DNA from: Bufo bufo
Lineage: Eukaryota > Chordata > Amphibia > Anura > Bufonidae
DNA: 64,000 bases
Direction: 5' to 3'
NCBI RefSeq assembly: GCF_905171765.1
Contig: NC_053390.1
Span: forward strand, 503,293,336 to 503,357,335
Notes under the pieces: generated by a model
The model's database searches: none
Told to the model about the DNA's origin: nothing
Seen by the model: only the letters and a program-made list of their open reading frames with translations
Made by a program: the position numbers and the translations under genes
In this document: positions 51,771 to 63,402 of the stretch, piece after piece
Position numbering within the stretch: the first letter of the stretch is position 1
Layout of the letters: each line of letters begins with the position of its first letter

Positions 51771-52282
51771 TATAGAATGGGGTCATTTTGGGGTGGTTTC
51801 TATTATGTAAGCCTCGCAAAGTGACTTCAGACCTGAACTGGTCCCTAAAAATTGAGTTTTTGAAAATTTCTGAAAAATTTCAAGATTTGCTTCTAAACTT
51901 CTAAGCCTTGTAACATCCCAAAAAAATAAAATATCATTCCCAGAATGATCCAAACATGAAGTAGTCATATGGGGAATGTAAAGTAATAACTATTTTTGAA
52001 GGTATTACTATATATTATAGAAGTAGAGAAATTGAAACTTGGAAATTTGCAATTTTTTACAAATGTTTGGTAAATTTGGTATTTTTTTATTAATTTTACC
52101 AGTGTCATGAAGTACAATATGTGATGAAAAAACAATCTCAGAATGGCCTGGATAAGTCAAAGCGTTTTAAAGTTATTACCACTTAAAGTGACACTGGTCA
52201 TATTTGCAAAAAATGTCCGGGTCTTTAAGGTGAAATAGGGCTGAGTCCTAAAGGGGTTAAACAAAATAAGGGCCAGATATAA

Positions 52283-52938
52283 TATCACGACCGGCGTGCC
52301 GATCACATACATGACGAAAAGGGAGGGAAAAGGAAGGCCCTGTCCAAGGGAGAGGGAAAGATGGTGACCCCTAACTCACCTTGAGGCTGACACATGACTG
52401 CCCTGACGTCCCTAGACAGGTTTCTCACCCGTACGCCGATCACGTGCCTAAACCCTGGCTTTCCCTAAGATGAGCCCTAAGTAGTGAATAGGGCAGTGGG
52501 AACACTAGTCCGCACCACTAACACTAAAGGGAAACACCAGGGAGAGGACAGACAATACTGACAAAACATATAGTCCCAGGTGGGCGACAACAAACAACCA
52601 ACAGGGATCCGTAGGGTAAGGCTCTGGTACGACAGCCAGGAATTACAGCAACTCAGCTCCAGTGGGTCAGTATAGAAGTCCAGGCAGGAAGCTCTATATC
52701 TGGCAACCAGAGAAGTGGGAGAGGGGAATATAAAGAGATTGGGAGTGCCGGACAAGAAACAGCTGAGGAGAAGAAGCTACGGATCCCTGAGTGAGACAAA
52801 AAGGATTGCAAGGCAAACACAGAAAGCTACCATTAAGTAACAGCGCGATCTTTAGACATAGAGCGCGCAGCCACCTGCTGCGACTTCCTGACCCCGAGTA
52901 TAACGGAGTCAGTCGTGGCTCTTGACACCCTCTTGACA
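52283..52938 (-). mobile_element. Chromovirus 5' LTR
   Basis: 656 bp, matching the 3' LTR at 37,020. On the minus strand it starts TGTCAAGAGGGTGTCAAGAG and ends CCGGTCGTGATA. The leader next to it reads TTATATCTGGCCC before the piggyBac derivative begins; a primer-binding site was not identified. Confidence 0.92.
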
Positions 52939-53344
52939 CACATAACTTGACTTTGAACATCACAGTGCTGCTTTTTTCTTTTCTCTCTCTATATATAAAT
53001 GTACACAAACAGCATGAGTGGCGGAACTAGATAACTCATTTCCTGCGTGTACCTCCGCTCTTCTTGCAGCGCTGTGTCTAGGCAAGCACTATATTATGTC
53101 CTGACGTCACACAGCTTTATGTCATAGTGTGCTTCTATGCACACTACATCCCATCCATGAAGCTGTGTGCTGCCAGCTTCGCGCCCATTTGTCCTCCTCC
53201 TGGGCCTCTTCCTGAGTTTGGGCCCCATAGCAGCCGCTTCCGCTGCTTCCATGGTAGCTATGTCCCTGAACTGTATGAACTGTAACAAGTGTCTAATATG
53301 GAACTTAAGACCTACTTAAGACCTACTAACACTAACGTAGAAGA

Positions 53345-53690
53345 AAGGCGCATTTACACGCACTGAGAAGCAGCCAATTGTCGGGAATGAAACGTTACTT
53401 CCAGAAATTTGGCTGCTCGCTCAGTAAAGGAGACCGCTGCATTTACATCTCCTCCTCAGTATGAGGATGAGGGATTGCTATTGCGATCGCTCATCCGCAT
53501 ACAGCTGCATTCTTTCTGGGCAGCAGATAGCTGCCCAGAAATGATAATTTAGGTGCCTACACGAAAGACAGGATCACCTGACATCAGGTGATCGGCGGCA
53601 CCTTTACATGGGCAGAATGTCGGGAACGAGTGTTCGCAGGAACATACATCCCCGATAATCTGCCCTATAATCTACCCATCTAAATCCATT
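53345..53690. mobile_element. Probable MITE ('gtcgggaacga' type)
   Basis: Contains 'attgtcgggaatgaaacgtt' near the left end and 'atgtcgggaacgagtgttcg' near the right, with short inverted pieces between. It resembles 54,596-54,980 and the text after 62,700. Ends and target duplication are not clear. Confidence 0.45.
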
Positions 53691-53714
53691 TTAAGATTTT
53701 TTTTTTACACTTAA

Positions 53715-54024
53715 GGGCTGTTTCACACGAGCGGATGCCATGCGTGACATCCGCTGCGTGAATGACAGCCAAGACCCGATGCGGACAGCAGAAGCACAGA
53801 GCATTAACATGACTGATAATGCTCCGTGCCTCTCTGTGATCTCTTTACTACGAAATCAGAGTGAGATAAAGTTGTCACTGTGATTTCGTAGTAAAGAGAT
53901 CACAGAGAGGCACGGAGCATTATCAGTCATGTTAATGCTCCGTACTTCTGCTGTCCGCATCGGGTCTTGGCTGTCATTCACGCAGCGGATGTCATGCACG
54001 GCATCCGCTCGTGTGAAACAGCCC
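53715..54024. mobile_element. 310-bp palindromic MITE
   Basis: Starts GGGCTGTTTCACACGAGCGG and ends with its complement CCGCTCGTGTGAAACAGCCC. The two halves are largely complementary, for example 'tgatttcgtagtaaagagat' against 'atctctttactacgaaatca'; the centre lies near 53,868. It is preceded by TAA and followed by TCA, so the three-base duplication is decayed. The ends resemble the foldback at 25,113. Confidence 0.85.
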
Positions 54025-54289
54025 TCACTCTTACTAACTGACTAATTTACTAACTAGAATACTGACACTGACAATGAGGAACTGACAATCAGATACTAAC
54101 AATGTGATAGAATGTGACGCTGACACTGATGCTGACTGTGACTGACACACTGGCGCTGATGGATTAATGCAGACACTGAAGCTCTGGCACTGATGGATTA
54201 ATGCAGACACTGAAGCTCTGGCACTGATGGATTAATGCTGACTGATACTTACTGACACTAGTGCTGTGAAGCTGACGAATTAACGCTGA

Positions 54290-54574
54290 AGGGATTGTCC
54301 CAAGATTTAATGCAAGAATAGAGGTCCTGTTCCTCTGCATGAATGGAGCAGTGTACATGTACATTGCCCCTCCATTCATTCTCTTTGCAACTGCTGGAGA
54401 AACAGGAGTAGAGCACATGGCTACCTCAGGAAGACCTATGGAAATAAAGGGAGCTTGATTGCTGCTCCATTCATACAGGGAAACTCAGGACCCACATTCT
54501 AGTAATTGGTGGGGGTTCCCACCAATCAAACACCTGTGGATAGGGGATAAGTTTATATTTTGGGTCAATCCCTT
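54290..54574. mobile_element. Probable MITE with AAGGGATTG ends
   Basis: Left AGGGATTGTCCCAAGATTT and right TTTTGGGTCAATCCCTT are imperfect inverted repeats. No clear target duplication. The interior has 'ccattcattctctttgcaact' and 'gaatggagcagtgtacatg' pieces but no coding region. Confidence 0.5.
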
Positions 54575-54595
54575 TAGGAATTTTAAGCCTGTATT

Positions 54596-54980
54596 AGATA
54601 GGTGGATTATGCAGACGATTGTTGGGAACGAAGTGTTCATTCCTGGCAATCACCTGCTTGTTAGTGGAGGAGACTGCTGCTATTACATGCAGCGATCTCC
54701 TCCACAGTATGGGGGAGGAGTGATCGCTAATACCATCACTAGTCCCCATACTGAATCATTGCTTGCCGGCAGCAGACTGATATTAGACACCATGATCTGC
54801 TGCCGGCAAACAGTGTTTAAACCTGTTGAAAGATTGGGATTGCCCGATGAATAACCATTTGCTCGCTCATTGGGTAATTGGCGGCAGTATTACACTGCCA
54901 GATTATTGCTTACGAGTGTTCATACGATGGATCATTAGCGATGATCTGGCAGACAATCTGCCAGTGTAATACACTCTTTA
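54596..54980. mobile_element. Probable MITE, second 'gggaacga' copy
   Basis: Includes the inverted pair 'gccggcagcagactgatatt' and 'catgatctgctgccggcaaa', and 'ttgttgggaacgaagtgttc' near the left. 'gatctggcagacaatctgcc' near 54,942 is a further hairpin. Borders are approximate. Confidence 0.45.
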
Positions 54981-55413
54981 GCGTAAATGAAAACAAAGAT
55001 GTGTACATACAATCTTCCAAGGGTGGGCGTAAGCCACTCTGTGCACCCATGATCCCTCCTCGCTTCCTCTTCCAGCCCCACCCTCTTCTTATTGGTTGAT
55101 TGGGTCAGGTGAGATGACAGAACCTGGTCATGTCAATCAAGGAGAAGAGGTAATGGCGGGCAGAGAAGGCAGGAGGAGCATGAGTGCACAGAGTGGCTTA
55201 GGCCCACCCTTGGTGCACTTAACTGCACATTTTCATGTGGATTAAAAGTACTTTTTCTCCAGAAACAAGGAACGTATTACTAAGGGTGCTGCCACACGTT
55301 TAGGTTTTTTTATGCAGTTTTTGAAGCCAAAATCAGGTGTTGATCATAAAAGGAGAGAAAAAAAAGGGTTTTACGGGAATTATTTTAAATGGCCAGATAG
55401 CTGAAATTGAAAT

Positions 55414-57229
55414 TGTAACGGATCTCCTATCACCCTGACTGGGTACCTCCATTGATGGATGCTCCTAGTGCTTCCCGAGGACTCCAAGCACTCCACTTAA
55501 CACTGTAATCACTGCCGACCCCACGAACCACCGCATCTTGGTTGGGATCTCGCCGTCTTCTACCCACCCTGGACCTACGACAAGGTTTCCAGGTTCCAGT
55601 GGTTGATCCTCTCTTCTTTCAGAGAGTGATGCAGAAACAAGCTCTTACAAGAGCTAGGGATTATACTCTGGAGAGTATAATGATTATAGCAATCCCCAGA
55701 GTGTAGTCCTCCAATCCCCCAAACATGAGCCCAGACTTCATGAAGGGTAGAACAGGACACTTAAATGGGGCAACATGTCAGCTTTTTATGCAGGTCTTCC
55801 AGCAAGGGACACTCCCATGGGGAACCTTGTGGAAGACTGAGACAGTTTCTTACATAAACCAATCACATGCAGTTACAGGCAGAAAACACACACATAATCA
55901 CTCACAGGCAGACAACACCCACCTGTGATACAATTGTAACATCCCAGAGTTATGTTACGAAACGCTTTTACCCCGCTAAAACCTGTTAAGTGTATCTGCA
56001 TTGTCATCCTGTGTAATTTAACATCACATCCTCACTAATGTGCATTGGAATCCTTGTTAAATGTATTTGCTGTAATTTCCATGTTCACCAGCAGGTGGCA
56101 GAAATGTGTTTACCAGGGACTTAGTTCAGTTTAGTGTTTCTAGACTGGAATAGTACATTCCAGTTTAGTTCCCCCCTCTGTGAGGAGGTGTGGAATGTTC
56201 CCACATCCTGCCTCATGGGTGGGGAAGGAAGTTAGAGTTAGTGTGCCAGCCACCGCGGCTAGGGGAAGGCTGTGCAAGTAGGAGCTCCCAGTTCTAGGGA
56301 TTCAAGCCAGGATCTTGTCTCGGTTGAGACAAAAGATCATCATTCCCAGCCTGAGCCTTCAGCCTCAGCTGGTAGAAAGCAAGCAGCCACCTCCAGAACT
56401 CCAGGAAGAACCATACCCTGTGAGCACAACTGTGAATACCGTCCAGAGACCAGGAGAAGCTAAATTCCTCCTCAGCTAGTCAGTCCCCATACACAGCAGA
56501 AGATAGACAGAGCAGAAGATATAAATTCCTGCCATATTACAGAGCCACAAGAAGACGACTTATCCTGCAAGAGAGCTCCAGGCACATGATAGAAGCAGAA
56601 GACAGATTCCTGCCATACATTGCCAATACCTGCTGGGACTCAAGACTATTGCTGTACCTCATCTGGATTGCTGCTGCATCAAGTAAAGACCAGTTTAAAT
56701 TATATTCCAAGTCTGGATCTCAATTATTGCTACTAAATCCCTCAATTACTCCTACTAGCAACACTCATTTTGTTGCAAGTGAGCCAGGATCCAGGAGTCC
56801 AGCCGTACCCAGGTAGGGGACACCGTTGACACCATTACCACTACTATACAGAGACATTACACCACTCTGGCATTCCTAACCTGGTACGTGAGTTGCAACA
56901 CCTTAAAGGGCCCTGAGACTGTACCCTGCGCACATGCTGCAATTGGCGTCACAAACAAACTTTGGACTATTATACCCATATCCTGACCCACTGCATAATT
57001 TGGCGTCCGTGTAACTGCACCCACGGTCCGGCTCATTGCACAATTAACCAACACGATGGGATAATGTAATCACTCACAGGCAGAAACTACCCATTTTTAC
57101 ATTTTTACATTTGTAGAATAATGAGCGGGGGGGGGGAGGGGTCTCCATAGTTCTGGGTCCATAGTCCATAGGAGGGAGGATAGCCCTCAGGCCTCTCCAG
57201 CAGCCCCAGTTACGGTTCAGAACGTCACA
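55414..57229 (-). mobile_element. LTR of a Gypsy-type element, interrupted by a solo LTR
   Basis: On the plus strand it begins TGTAACGGATCTCCTATC and ends CGGTTCAGAACGTCACA. To the right, read on the minus strand, GTTGGGAGGGGAGAAA is a good polypurine tract just before TGTGACGTTCTG, so this is a 3' LTR of a minus-strand element. Without the solo LTR (55,935-57,040) it would be about 706 bp. Internal sequence to the right is short and has no recognisable coding, so the element is a fragment. Borders are inferred. Confidence 0.55.
55935..57040. mobile_element. Solo LTR, 4-bp target duplication CAAT (copy 2)
   Basis: 1,106 bp, starting TGTAACATCCCAGAGTTATG and ending CGGCTCATTGCA, flanked by CAAT at 55,931-55,934 and 57,041-57,044. 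It is closely similar to the solo LTR at 23,282-24,391 over its whole length, with scattered substitutions and small indels. It lies inside an older LTR. Confidence 0.9.
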
Positions 57230-57540
57230 TTTCTCCCCTCCCAACAGTAGACTAACCAGGTACCAGACCCCCAACTGGTCTGGACCTGTGTTAGTCGGAC
57301 AAGATGAATCCAGAACCTATTCCAACTGGTCCAATTGACTCTGCTGCATATGAGTGATGCCACCCATATCATCTCCTGGGTAACCACACTGCCGCTGGGG
57401 AGAGAGGTCGGCTACCTCTTCTCCCTGGAACGCCCTCTACCGCTGGGCAGATTAACCAATTGTCTCCTCTCCCTGGAACGCTGCTGGGTGCTGGGTAGGG
57501 TCAGCGACCATCTCCACTCCCAGTGATGCTTGCTGCTGAG
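57230..57540 (-). other. Possible leader/3' untranslated part of an LTR element
   Basis: A short pattern 'tctccctggaacgc' recurs at about 57,418 and 57,469 with 'gctgggtagggtcagcgacc'-type text between. No coding frame is recognised. It would be internal sequence of the element whose LTR lies to the left. Confidence 0.4.
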
Positions 57541-58220
57541 ATGAGTAATTTATTAATGTACATTTATTACCCAGGTCGAAAAGAAGGATATTTATGTAGC
57601 ACAGAGGGACTTGGGTCAAGAGGGACTATCCCTCCAAAAGAGGGACTCTTGGGAGGCATGGAATTCTTATATGTAATATGTAATAACTGCGTGGAGCCTT
57701 GTGTACTTAGCTGTTTGTGCTTTGTTTTAATCTTCAACAGGGACATCTACTTCCTGTCCCTGCCTTTCTGTCTCCTGGTGACAAATTAAGTTGTTTCTGT
57801 GGCACCATGTTGCAAAATATTTCTCTTAAGATACATTAACATATCACTTTTTGTACTAAATTATAGTAAGTTTTTTCTTATTATATCTTTGTAAATTTGT
57901 ATTGTCCTCATGATTTTTCTCCCTCAAGTGCATTTAACAGGGCTTTCTGGATGTACCCATTCCCTCTCTATTACAATAGTTCAGTATGATGGATGGACAA
58001 TTAGCAGGGGTGGACTGGAAACTTAAAATGGCCCTGGAAAAAAAAAAAAAAAAGTGGCCCCACGTTGTAGGAGGGTCCAAATTGACAGAAGGCAAAGCCA
58101 ACAAAATTAGGTATGGCCAACACAGGCAAGATTTGTGGATTACATCCCCCCGTTGAAACAAATGTCAAAATTCTGGTTTAGAAAACACATAATTATTTAT
58201 TAGAATATAATTCCACAGCA
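57541..58220. other. No gene seen
   Basis: Includes an A-run at about 58,029-58,044 next to 'aggggtggactggaaactta', a phrase that looks like part of a dispersed repeat. No domain or paired ends found. Confidence 0.4.
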
Positions 58221-58223
58221 TAA

Positions 58224-58619
58224 GGCCTCTTGCACACAAACGTATTTTCATTCCGTTTCCGTTCCGTTTTTTTGCGGATTCAATTCAATGGGTCCGCAAA
58301 AAAAATTTAAGGTACTTCGTGTGCATTCGGTTTTCGGATTTCCATTCTGCAAAACATGTCCTATTATTGTCCGCATTATGGACAAGGATAGGACTGTTCT
58401 ATTAGGGGCCAGCTGTTCTGTTCCGCAAAATACAGAATGCACACGGATGTCATCTGTATTTTTTGTGGATCCATGTTCTATTTTTGTGCGGAACGGAAAT
58501 ACGGACACACGGAGTAACTTTGTTTTTTTGCAGACCCATTGAAGTGAATAATTCCGCATATGGTCCGCGAAAAAAACGGAATGAACACGGAAGGAAAATA
58601 TGTTTGTGTGCATGAGCCC
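58224..58619. mobile_element. Harbinger-like MITE, fifth copy
   Basis: About 396 bp with left GGCCTCTTGCACACAAACGT and right TGTTTGTGTGCATGAGCCC. Carries 'aaaacatgtcctattattgt' and 'caaggataggactgttctat' as in the 17,579 copy. Flanks are TAA and TTA. Overlapping frames on both strands (up to 121 codons) come from its self-complementarity. Confidence 0.75.
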
Positions 58620-59494
58620 TTAAAGTGGGTGAGCAGGGAGAAGGCTGCGGCCGAAGGCCCAGGGGATAGGTCATCAGTAAAAAACTCTAAAAACCCACAT
58701 AAATCACCTCCTACTCCCTCACTAAAGCCCTTGATGTAAAGATAATTCTCAAAATAACATTGTGTGGTAAACAAGAGGTTGTCGAGGTACAAGCAGCAGG
58801 ATAAAGTATTAGTATATGTTCACAAGGCAAAAAACACACAGAAAAACCAGCAGCTGAAAACAGTTCATTTTGGTGACAGTTTTGCAACTGATCATAATTT
58901 CGGAGGATTTTTGGTCTGGTTTTGGTCATTTTTTATGAGTTTTTACAAGAATTTTTGAATAATTTTTAGTTGAGGTTTCTCTGCTTTCCCATTGACATCT
59001 ATTGAATCTGCAGTCAATAGGGACCACCAACAAACAAAAAGACAAGAAATAAAGGGCTGAAATAAAAATATATAGCACATTTTATTAATCCACAATAACA
59101 CAAAATACAGGTATATAAAATTAAATATGAGTATTGCTGAAAAACACTGGAGGGAAACAAAAAATCCCCCCATACACACTGCACCCCGGCGGTGTGAACA
59201 ACACATGGTGTCTCATATAGTATCTATAAAGAGGCACCTGTACGTGCTTACAAAATACTAAATTACGACCTGTGGCCTAATCCCAAAAACCTCTGATGAT
59301 AACCTCTACTAGCATAGTAAATGCAATGCATATATGAATAAAAGAGTATAGTATAATACAGCACCGCCAGGAAGAGTGCCCACCTCAACGCGCCCAAACA
59401 CTGATGTGTGAATGAGGCATTATGCTTATGAACCAGGGGCAGATTTCAGTCGTGTGAAGATACTGTGGTAATGTGAACAGTGCTGGAAGGTGTG
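58620..59494. other. No gene seen
   Basis: No supported coding region. The 'gcaccgccaggaagagtgcc' text near 59,363 and the Thr/Lys-poor open frames around it have no recognised match. Confidence 0.4.
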
Positions 59495-60600
59495 TGTCAC
59501 GGCTGGTGGTGGGGGAAACCCCCAGCCGTGCGGTGCCAGGAGATGGTAGGGTTACCACTTGGCCAAACACAGAATTAGGGAGCAGGTCACCTCCTGTTAC
59601 GTCCCTAACTCTGACCCTGTCTCCTACCTGCATGGGCCGACCTTGATGGTAGGAGGGCCCATACTCAGGAACCTCGGATCCCTGCTGACCCTCCGCCGAT
59701 CCCTGACTTAGGAGCTGGGTGAGACGACCTACTCCTCCTTGGCACGGAGGAGCAGGAGTCTCAAAGGCCAAGCAACAAGGGGAAACAGTAAACACCTTAT
59801 GGCAGTGACAGGCAAACGCAATCAACACAACACTCACCTGTCACAGAGCAACACAACCAGGAACCCATGTGCAGGTGCTGTTAGTTCAGGACACCAACAA
59901 TGACAGCACACACAGACATCACACAGGGACCCGGACCATAAGCTGCAATGATACAGAAACCCCACACACACCTAGATAACACCGTGTAACAATAGTTTTA
60001 TGACCAGAAGGGAGGCCCCCACTGGTAGATGGTAAAATACACAGGAGGCTGCTCCAGCTAGCAGGGCTGAAGCAACCTACTGAAGCCTGCAAGAGACTCA
60101 GGCTATATAGGCCAAAAGGCCACACCCACCGGTCAACCACACCCAGTGACATCACACACACTGGGAAGGAAGTTAACCCTTCCAGCACACAGAAGGGAAA
60201 ACTCACATATAAGGGGAAGTGCACACAAACTAAGAAACACACAAACACACTCACCTGTTACCGCCAGCAACGGCATGCGTGGCAGGAATGTTCTGGGGAA
60301 CAGCCAGCAGGCCGAGACCCTGCCACCACATGCACACAACAACAACGTTGCCGCGGACAACCGCAGGTAAAGGAAGGTGTCTCCGTGCATACAACACATG
60401 ACCTAGTGCACCACAAACAGACAAAGGGAGTGCACATAAAACACGTTGCCAAGGGCAACCGCACGCATGCTTGTTATCCGCGGCAACCGCACCTGAGGCA
60501 AACCACCAAGTGCCCCCAGCTGCGGTTGACACAACACCAAAACCGCGGGTAACTGCATGCGGCTCCCAAGGAGTCACGACCATGACCAAGGGTCGTGACA
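59495..60600. mobile_element. Solo LTR, 5-bp target duplication GTGTG
   Basis: 1,106 bp with TG...CA ends: starts TGTCACGGCTGGTGG and ends AAGGGTCGTGACA. It is flanked by GTGTG at 59,490-59,494 and 60,601-60,605. The terminal TGTCACG/CGTGACA inverted match is typical of Gypsy LTRs and resembles the chromovirus LTR ends in this window, but the interior differs. The minus-strand frames of 88-150 codons across it show no domain. Confidence 0.78.
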
Positions 60601-60605
60601 GTGTG

Positions 60606-61222
60606 TTGTCCCACTTCAGGTACCTCAGATGAGTGAGACAGATAAAATCCAGAGAGTGGCAGTAGTCTCAGCAAAGCATAGTTTGCTGAGACATTTCTGT
60701 ATACATTTGTTGGGCTGGATTTTACTTGGACTGGTGGCTAGACTTGGTAGAGGGAGTTCCCAGTCCACACCCTTCCAGTACGGGTTTTCCTTTCTACCTG
60801 AAATGATCGCAGGTGAGGCCTGCTGTAATCGGGCTTGCATAAAGCGCCTCAGAAGTAGGTCAGTCTGAGGAGGGAGAAGTGTCTGTGATACTGGAGCAAA
60901 GGCTCTGTGTGTGGTCTCAGTCAGGAGGACTGAGGGGCCACAAGGCTATGCGAAGCCTGATCTCTCCCCTGAGTCGACTGATGCTTGATGAGTGGAACCT
61001 GCTAAGGCTTGGAGCCTGAGACCCTGACACTAAGCGGTACTTAGAGGTGAGTCAGGGAAACCTATGTGTTTAGGTAGAGCCCAGACGGGCAGGAGTTTAT
61101 TTTATACAACTGTTTATGTTTACGCGGACGGGCCGCAATAAAACACAGTTTTGGCCCTTAAATCCTGGTGTCTGTGAAGATGTCTGTGAGTGTGACCCCC
61201 TGAAAGAGAGACGATCCCTTAC
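60606..61222 (+). other. Possible LTR remnant
   Basis: AATAAA at about 61,137-61,142 ('cgcaataaaacacag') is followed about 80 bases later by GAGACGATCCCTTACA, which would suit the R-U5 end of an LTR. The left end would lie at or near 60,603, next to the solo LTR. No target duplication or second copy is available, so this is tentative. Confidence 0.35.
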
Positions 61223-61828
61223 AATACCCTCAACCTTAGTGAGGAATATCTGTGTGTGATACCATGTATTGGATGTAGATTTCTCCACAAAGCATTGAAA
61301 AGATTGCATTTAGGAAAAATTCTGACATAACACATCTGATGGAGCATGTCACAATTTTTTATGCAGGCTCCACATAAAAGATGTCTATTCTGCCTTTTTT
61401 AATTGTTATAAAGGGCTTCTTATTTCTTCATCTTATTTTCTATCATTTTTATGCACAAAGAAACATTTTAAAATGCAAGCTTCTTATATATACAGTATGT
61501 AACATGCTTTTTGGTATAATTTTGCACGTATTTGGTTTTCTTCCCATAGAGAAGTCCTATAGAGAAGACACAAAAAACATCATACTACTGAGCCAAAAAA
61601 AAGGCAAACAAACATTTCATTTTGCTCCATTGAGATCCGTTATGGCCTTATTCTGGAATCGACAACCATGAATACTGGAGAAAATGTCAATTCTGAAAAG
61701 TATCATTATTACGTGTATATTATTCACATAGCGTGTATATTCTGAATGAACTACCATCAAAACTTTACTATATACAGTGTATAAAACCATTACAGAGTCA
61801 ACTCATGAGGCTACACATGGACTATATC
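61223..61828. other. No gene seen
   Basis: AT-rich. A 96-codon plus frame at 61,381-61,671 is hydrophobic at its start but matches no domain I know and has no flanking gene structure. Confidence 0.4.
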
Positions 61829-61832
61829 TTAA

Positions 61833-62195
61833 AGGGAACTTGTCACCTGGATTTTGGGTATAGAACTGAGGACATGGGTTGCTAGAGGGCCGCTAGCACC
61901 TCCGCAATACCCAGTCCCCATAGCTCTGTGTGCTTTTATTGTGTAACAAAACCGATTTGATACATATGCAAATTAACCTGAGATGAGTCAGAGCTTGAAA
62001 ATATGACTCTTCTCTGGTCACACAAGTAAGATATGAATGCTAATTTGCATAAAAGGCGGGAAGTACAAAAATGCATAATACTTATTGAATTTGTCTGCAA
62101 ATGAAATTAAAAGTGTAATTTATATGTTTAGAGTAGCACAATGAACATTTAGAAACGCTCAGTGAGGGTAGCATAGTAGAGGTGACAGGTTTCCT
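61833..62195. mobile_element. TTAA-flanked MITE (AGGGAACTTGTCACC type)
   Basis: 363 bp, starting AGGGAACTTGTCACCTGG and ending GGTGACAGGTTTCCT, flanked by TTAA at 61,829-61,832 and 62,196-62,199. Its left half is homologous to the left part of the larger foldback at 62,774 ('gacatgggttgctagagggc'). Confidence 0.82.
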
Positions 62196-62199
62196 TTAA

Positions 62200-62769
62200 A
62201 TGCCCTACTTTAATGCTGGGAACTAGTGAATACATATATCTCTTTTTACTTACATACTCCCCCGACGTGGCAAACTGAGCTCTTTCTGAAACAAAAGAAA
62301 AAAATGCATGATTGTTAATTTTGTTTATGTAACAGACGTGATTTTTTTTTTTTTACTATTTATTTTTATTATTATTTATTTTCTTTCTTATTAATTTCAG
62401 TCTATGTATTCAATGCTTTTATATGATGTTTAATAAAAGCATATATAATAACAGATATGACACCAAACAAGTATACCATGTTTGGTGTCCATAATAACTA
62501 GCATAACGTGAGACCCCAGTACAAAATTTACAACAGGCTCCACATGCTGCCATGTGCCACAATACTAGTGTCTTCTTTTATGGCAGAGGGCCATCGGGCC
62601 TATTCAGGTACCAGGACCTAAAAGTAAATCCTATTGTTATGCCTCTGGCTATGATATCTACATTTGAAAATAATTATTAATAATAATAATTTCAACTTGG
62701 GGCCCTTTTACACATGCTAGGCAATGATCGGAAGTTCATTCTCTATCGATTTCCACTTGTTTGCAGCAT
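62200..62769. other. No gene seen
   Basis: AT-rich sequence with T-runs near 62,342-62,360 and an (ATT)-like run near 62,670-62,690. No repeats with clear ends. Confidence 0.45.
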
Positions 62770-62773
62770 TTAA

Positions 62774-63398
62774 AGCGAACCTGTCACCATGATTTTGCGC
62801 ATAGAGCTGGGGACATGGGCTGCTAGAGGGCCGCTAGCTCATCTGCAGTACCCAGGTCCCATAGCTCTCTGCGCTTTTATTATGTTAAAAAACCGTTTTG
62901 AGTGATATGCAAATTACCTGATATGAGTCCTGTAGCCGGAGATGAGTCAAGCGGAAAGGAGCCCAGCACCGCCCCGCGTCCTCCGAATCTCCTCCTTGCC
63001 GGCTGACGTCACAGAGCTGGAGCACCGAAATCTCGCGATGCGTGAGCTAGCGCATGCGCAGTGTCGGCATCATGTTCATTCCCTGTGCTGGCATCAGCAC
63101 AGGGAACGAACTACGCATGCGCTAACTCGCGCATCGCGAGATTTCGGCGCTCCAGCTCTGTGACGTCAGCCAGCAAGGAGGAGATTCGGAGGACGCGGGG
63201 CGGTGCTGGGCTCCTTTCCGCTTGACTCATCTCCGGCTACAGGACTCATATCAGGTCATTTGCATATCACTCAAAATGGTTTTTTAACATAATAAAAGCG
63301 CAGAGAGCTATGGGACCTGGGTACTGCAGATGAGCTAGTGGCCATCTAGCAGCCCATGTCCCCAGCTCTATGCGCAAAATCATGGTGACAGGTTCGCT
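62774..63398. mobile_element. 625-bp palindromic MITE, TTAA target
   Basis: Starts AGCGAACCTGTCACCATG and ends with the complement CATGGTGACAGGTTCGCT, flanked by TTAA at 62,770-62,773 and 63,399-63,402. The arms are complementary over nearly the whole length; the centre lies near 63,085 ('ctgtgctggcatcagcacag'). A 73-codon frame within is an artefact. Same family as 61,833-62,195, but with the left arm duplicated as an inverted copy. Confidence 0.9.
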
Positions 63399-63402
63399 TT
63401 AA

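Larger units (their letters stand above)
48785..52256 (+). mobile_element. Non-autonomous piggyBac derivative
   Basis: 3,472 bp with ends CCCCTTAAGGACTTAGG and, inverted, CCCCTTTAGGACTCAG, flanked by TTAA at 48,781-48,784 and 52,257-52,260. Its first ~180 bases and last ~480 bases are clearly homologous to the piggyBac at 24,486-31,110, in the same orientation. It lacks any transposase; the middle is two arrays. It sits in the leader of the chromovirus between the 5' LTR and gag, about 22 bases from the LTR, and would need a transposase supplied from elsewhere. Confidence 0.92.
37020..52938 (-). mobile_element. Chromovirus (Gypsy) LTR retrotransposon with nested BEL and piggyBac inserts
   Basis: Minus-strand element with LTRs at 37,020-37,674 and 52,283-52,938 and a 5-bp duplication CACAT at 37,015-37,019 and 52,939-52,943. 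Reading on the minus strand: 5' LTR, leader (holding a 3.47-kb piggyBac derivative), gag, protease, reverse transcriptase (holding a 7.46-kb BEL element), RNase H, integrase with an internal deletion, a chromodomain, polypurine tract and 3' LTR. Without the inserts it would be about 5 kb. Frameshifts and the integrase deletion make it defective. Confidence 0.93.

Noticed and set aside
59385..60589. Minus-strand frames of 88-150 codons, partly hydrophobic and Cys-rich
   Set aside because: They lie across a solo LTR with an exact target duplication, with several competing frames and no known domain.
61381..61671. A 96-codon frame with a hydrophobic start, perhaps a small membrane protein
   Set aside because: AT-rich composition explains the hydrophobic residues. 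No splice, promoter or homology support could be seen.
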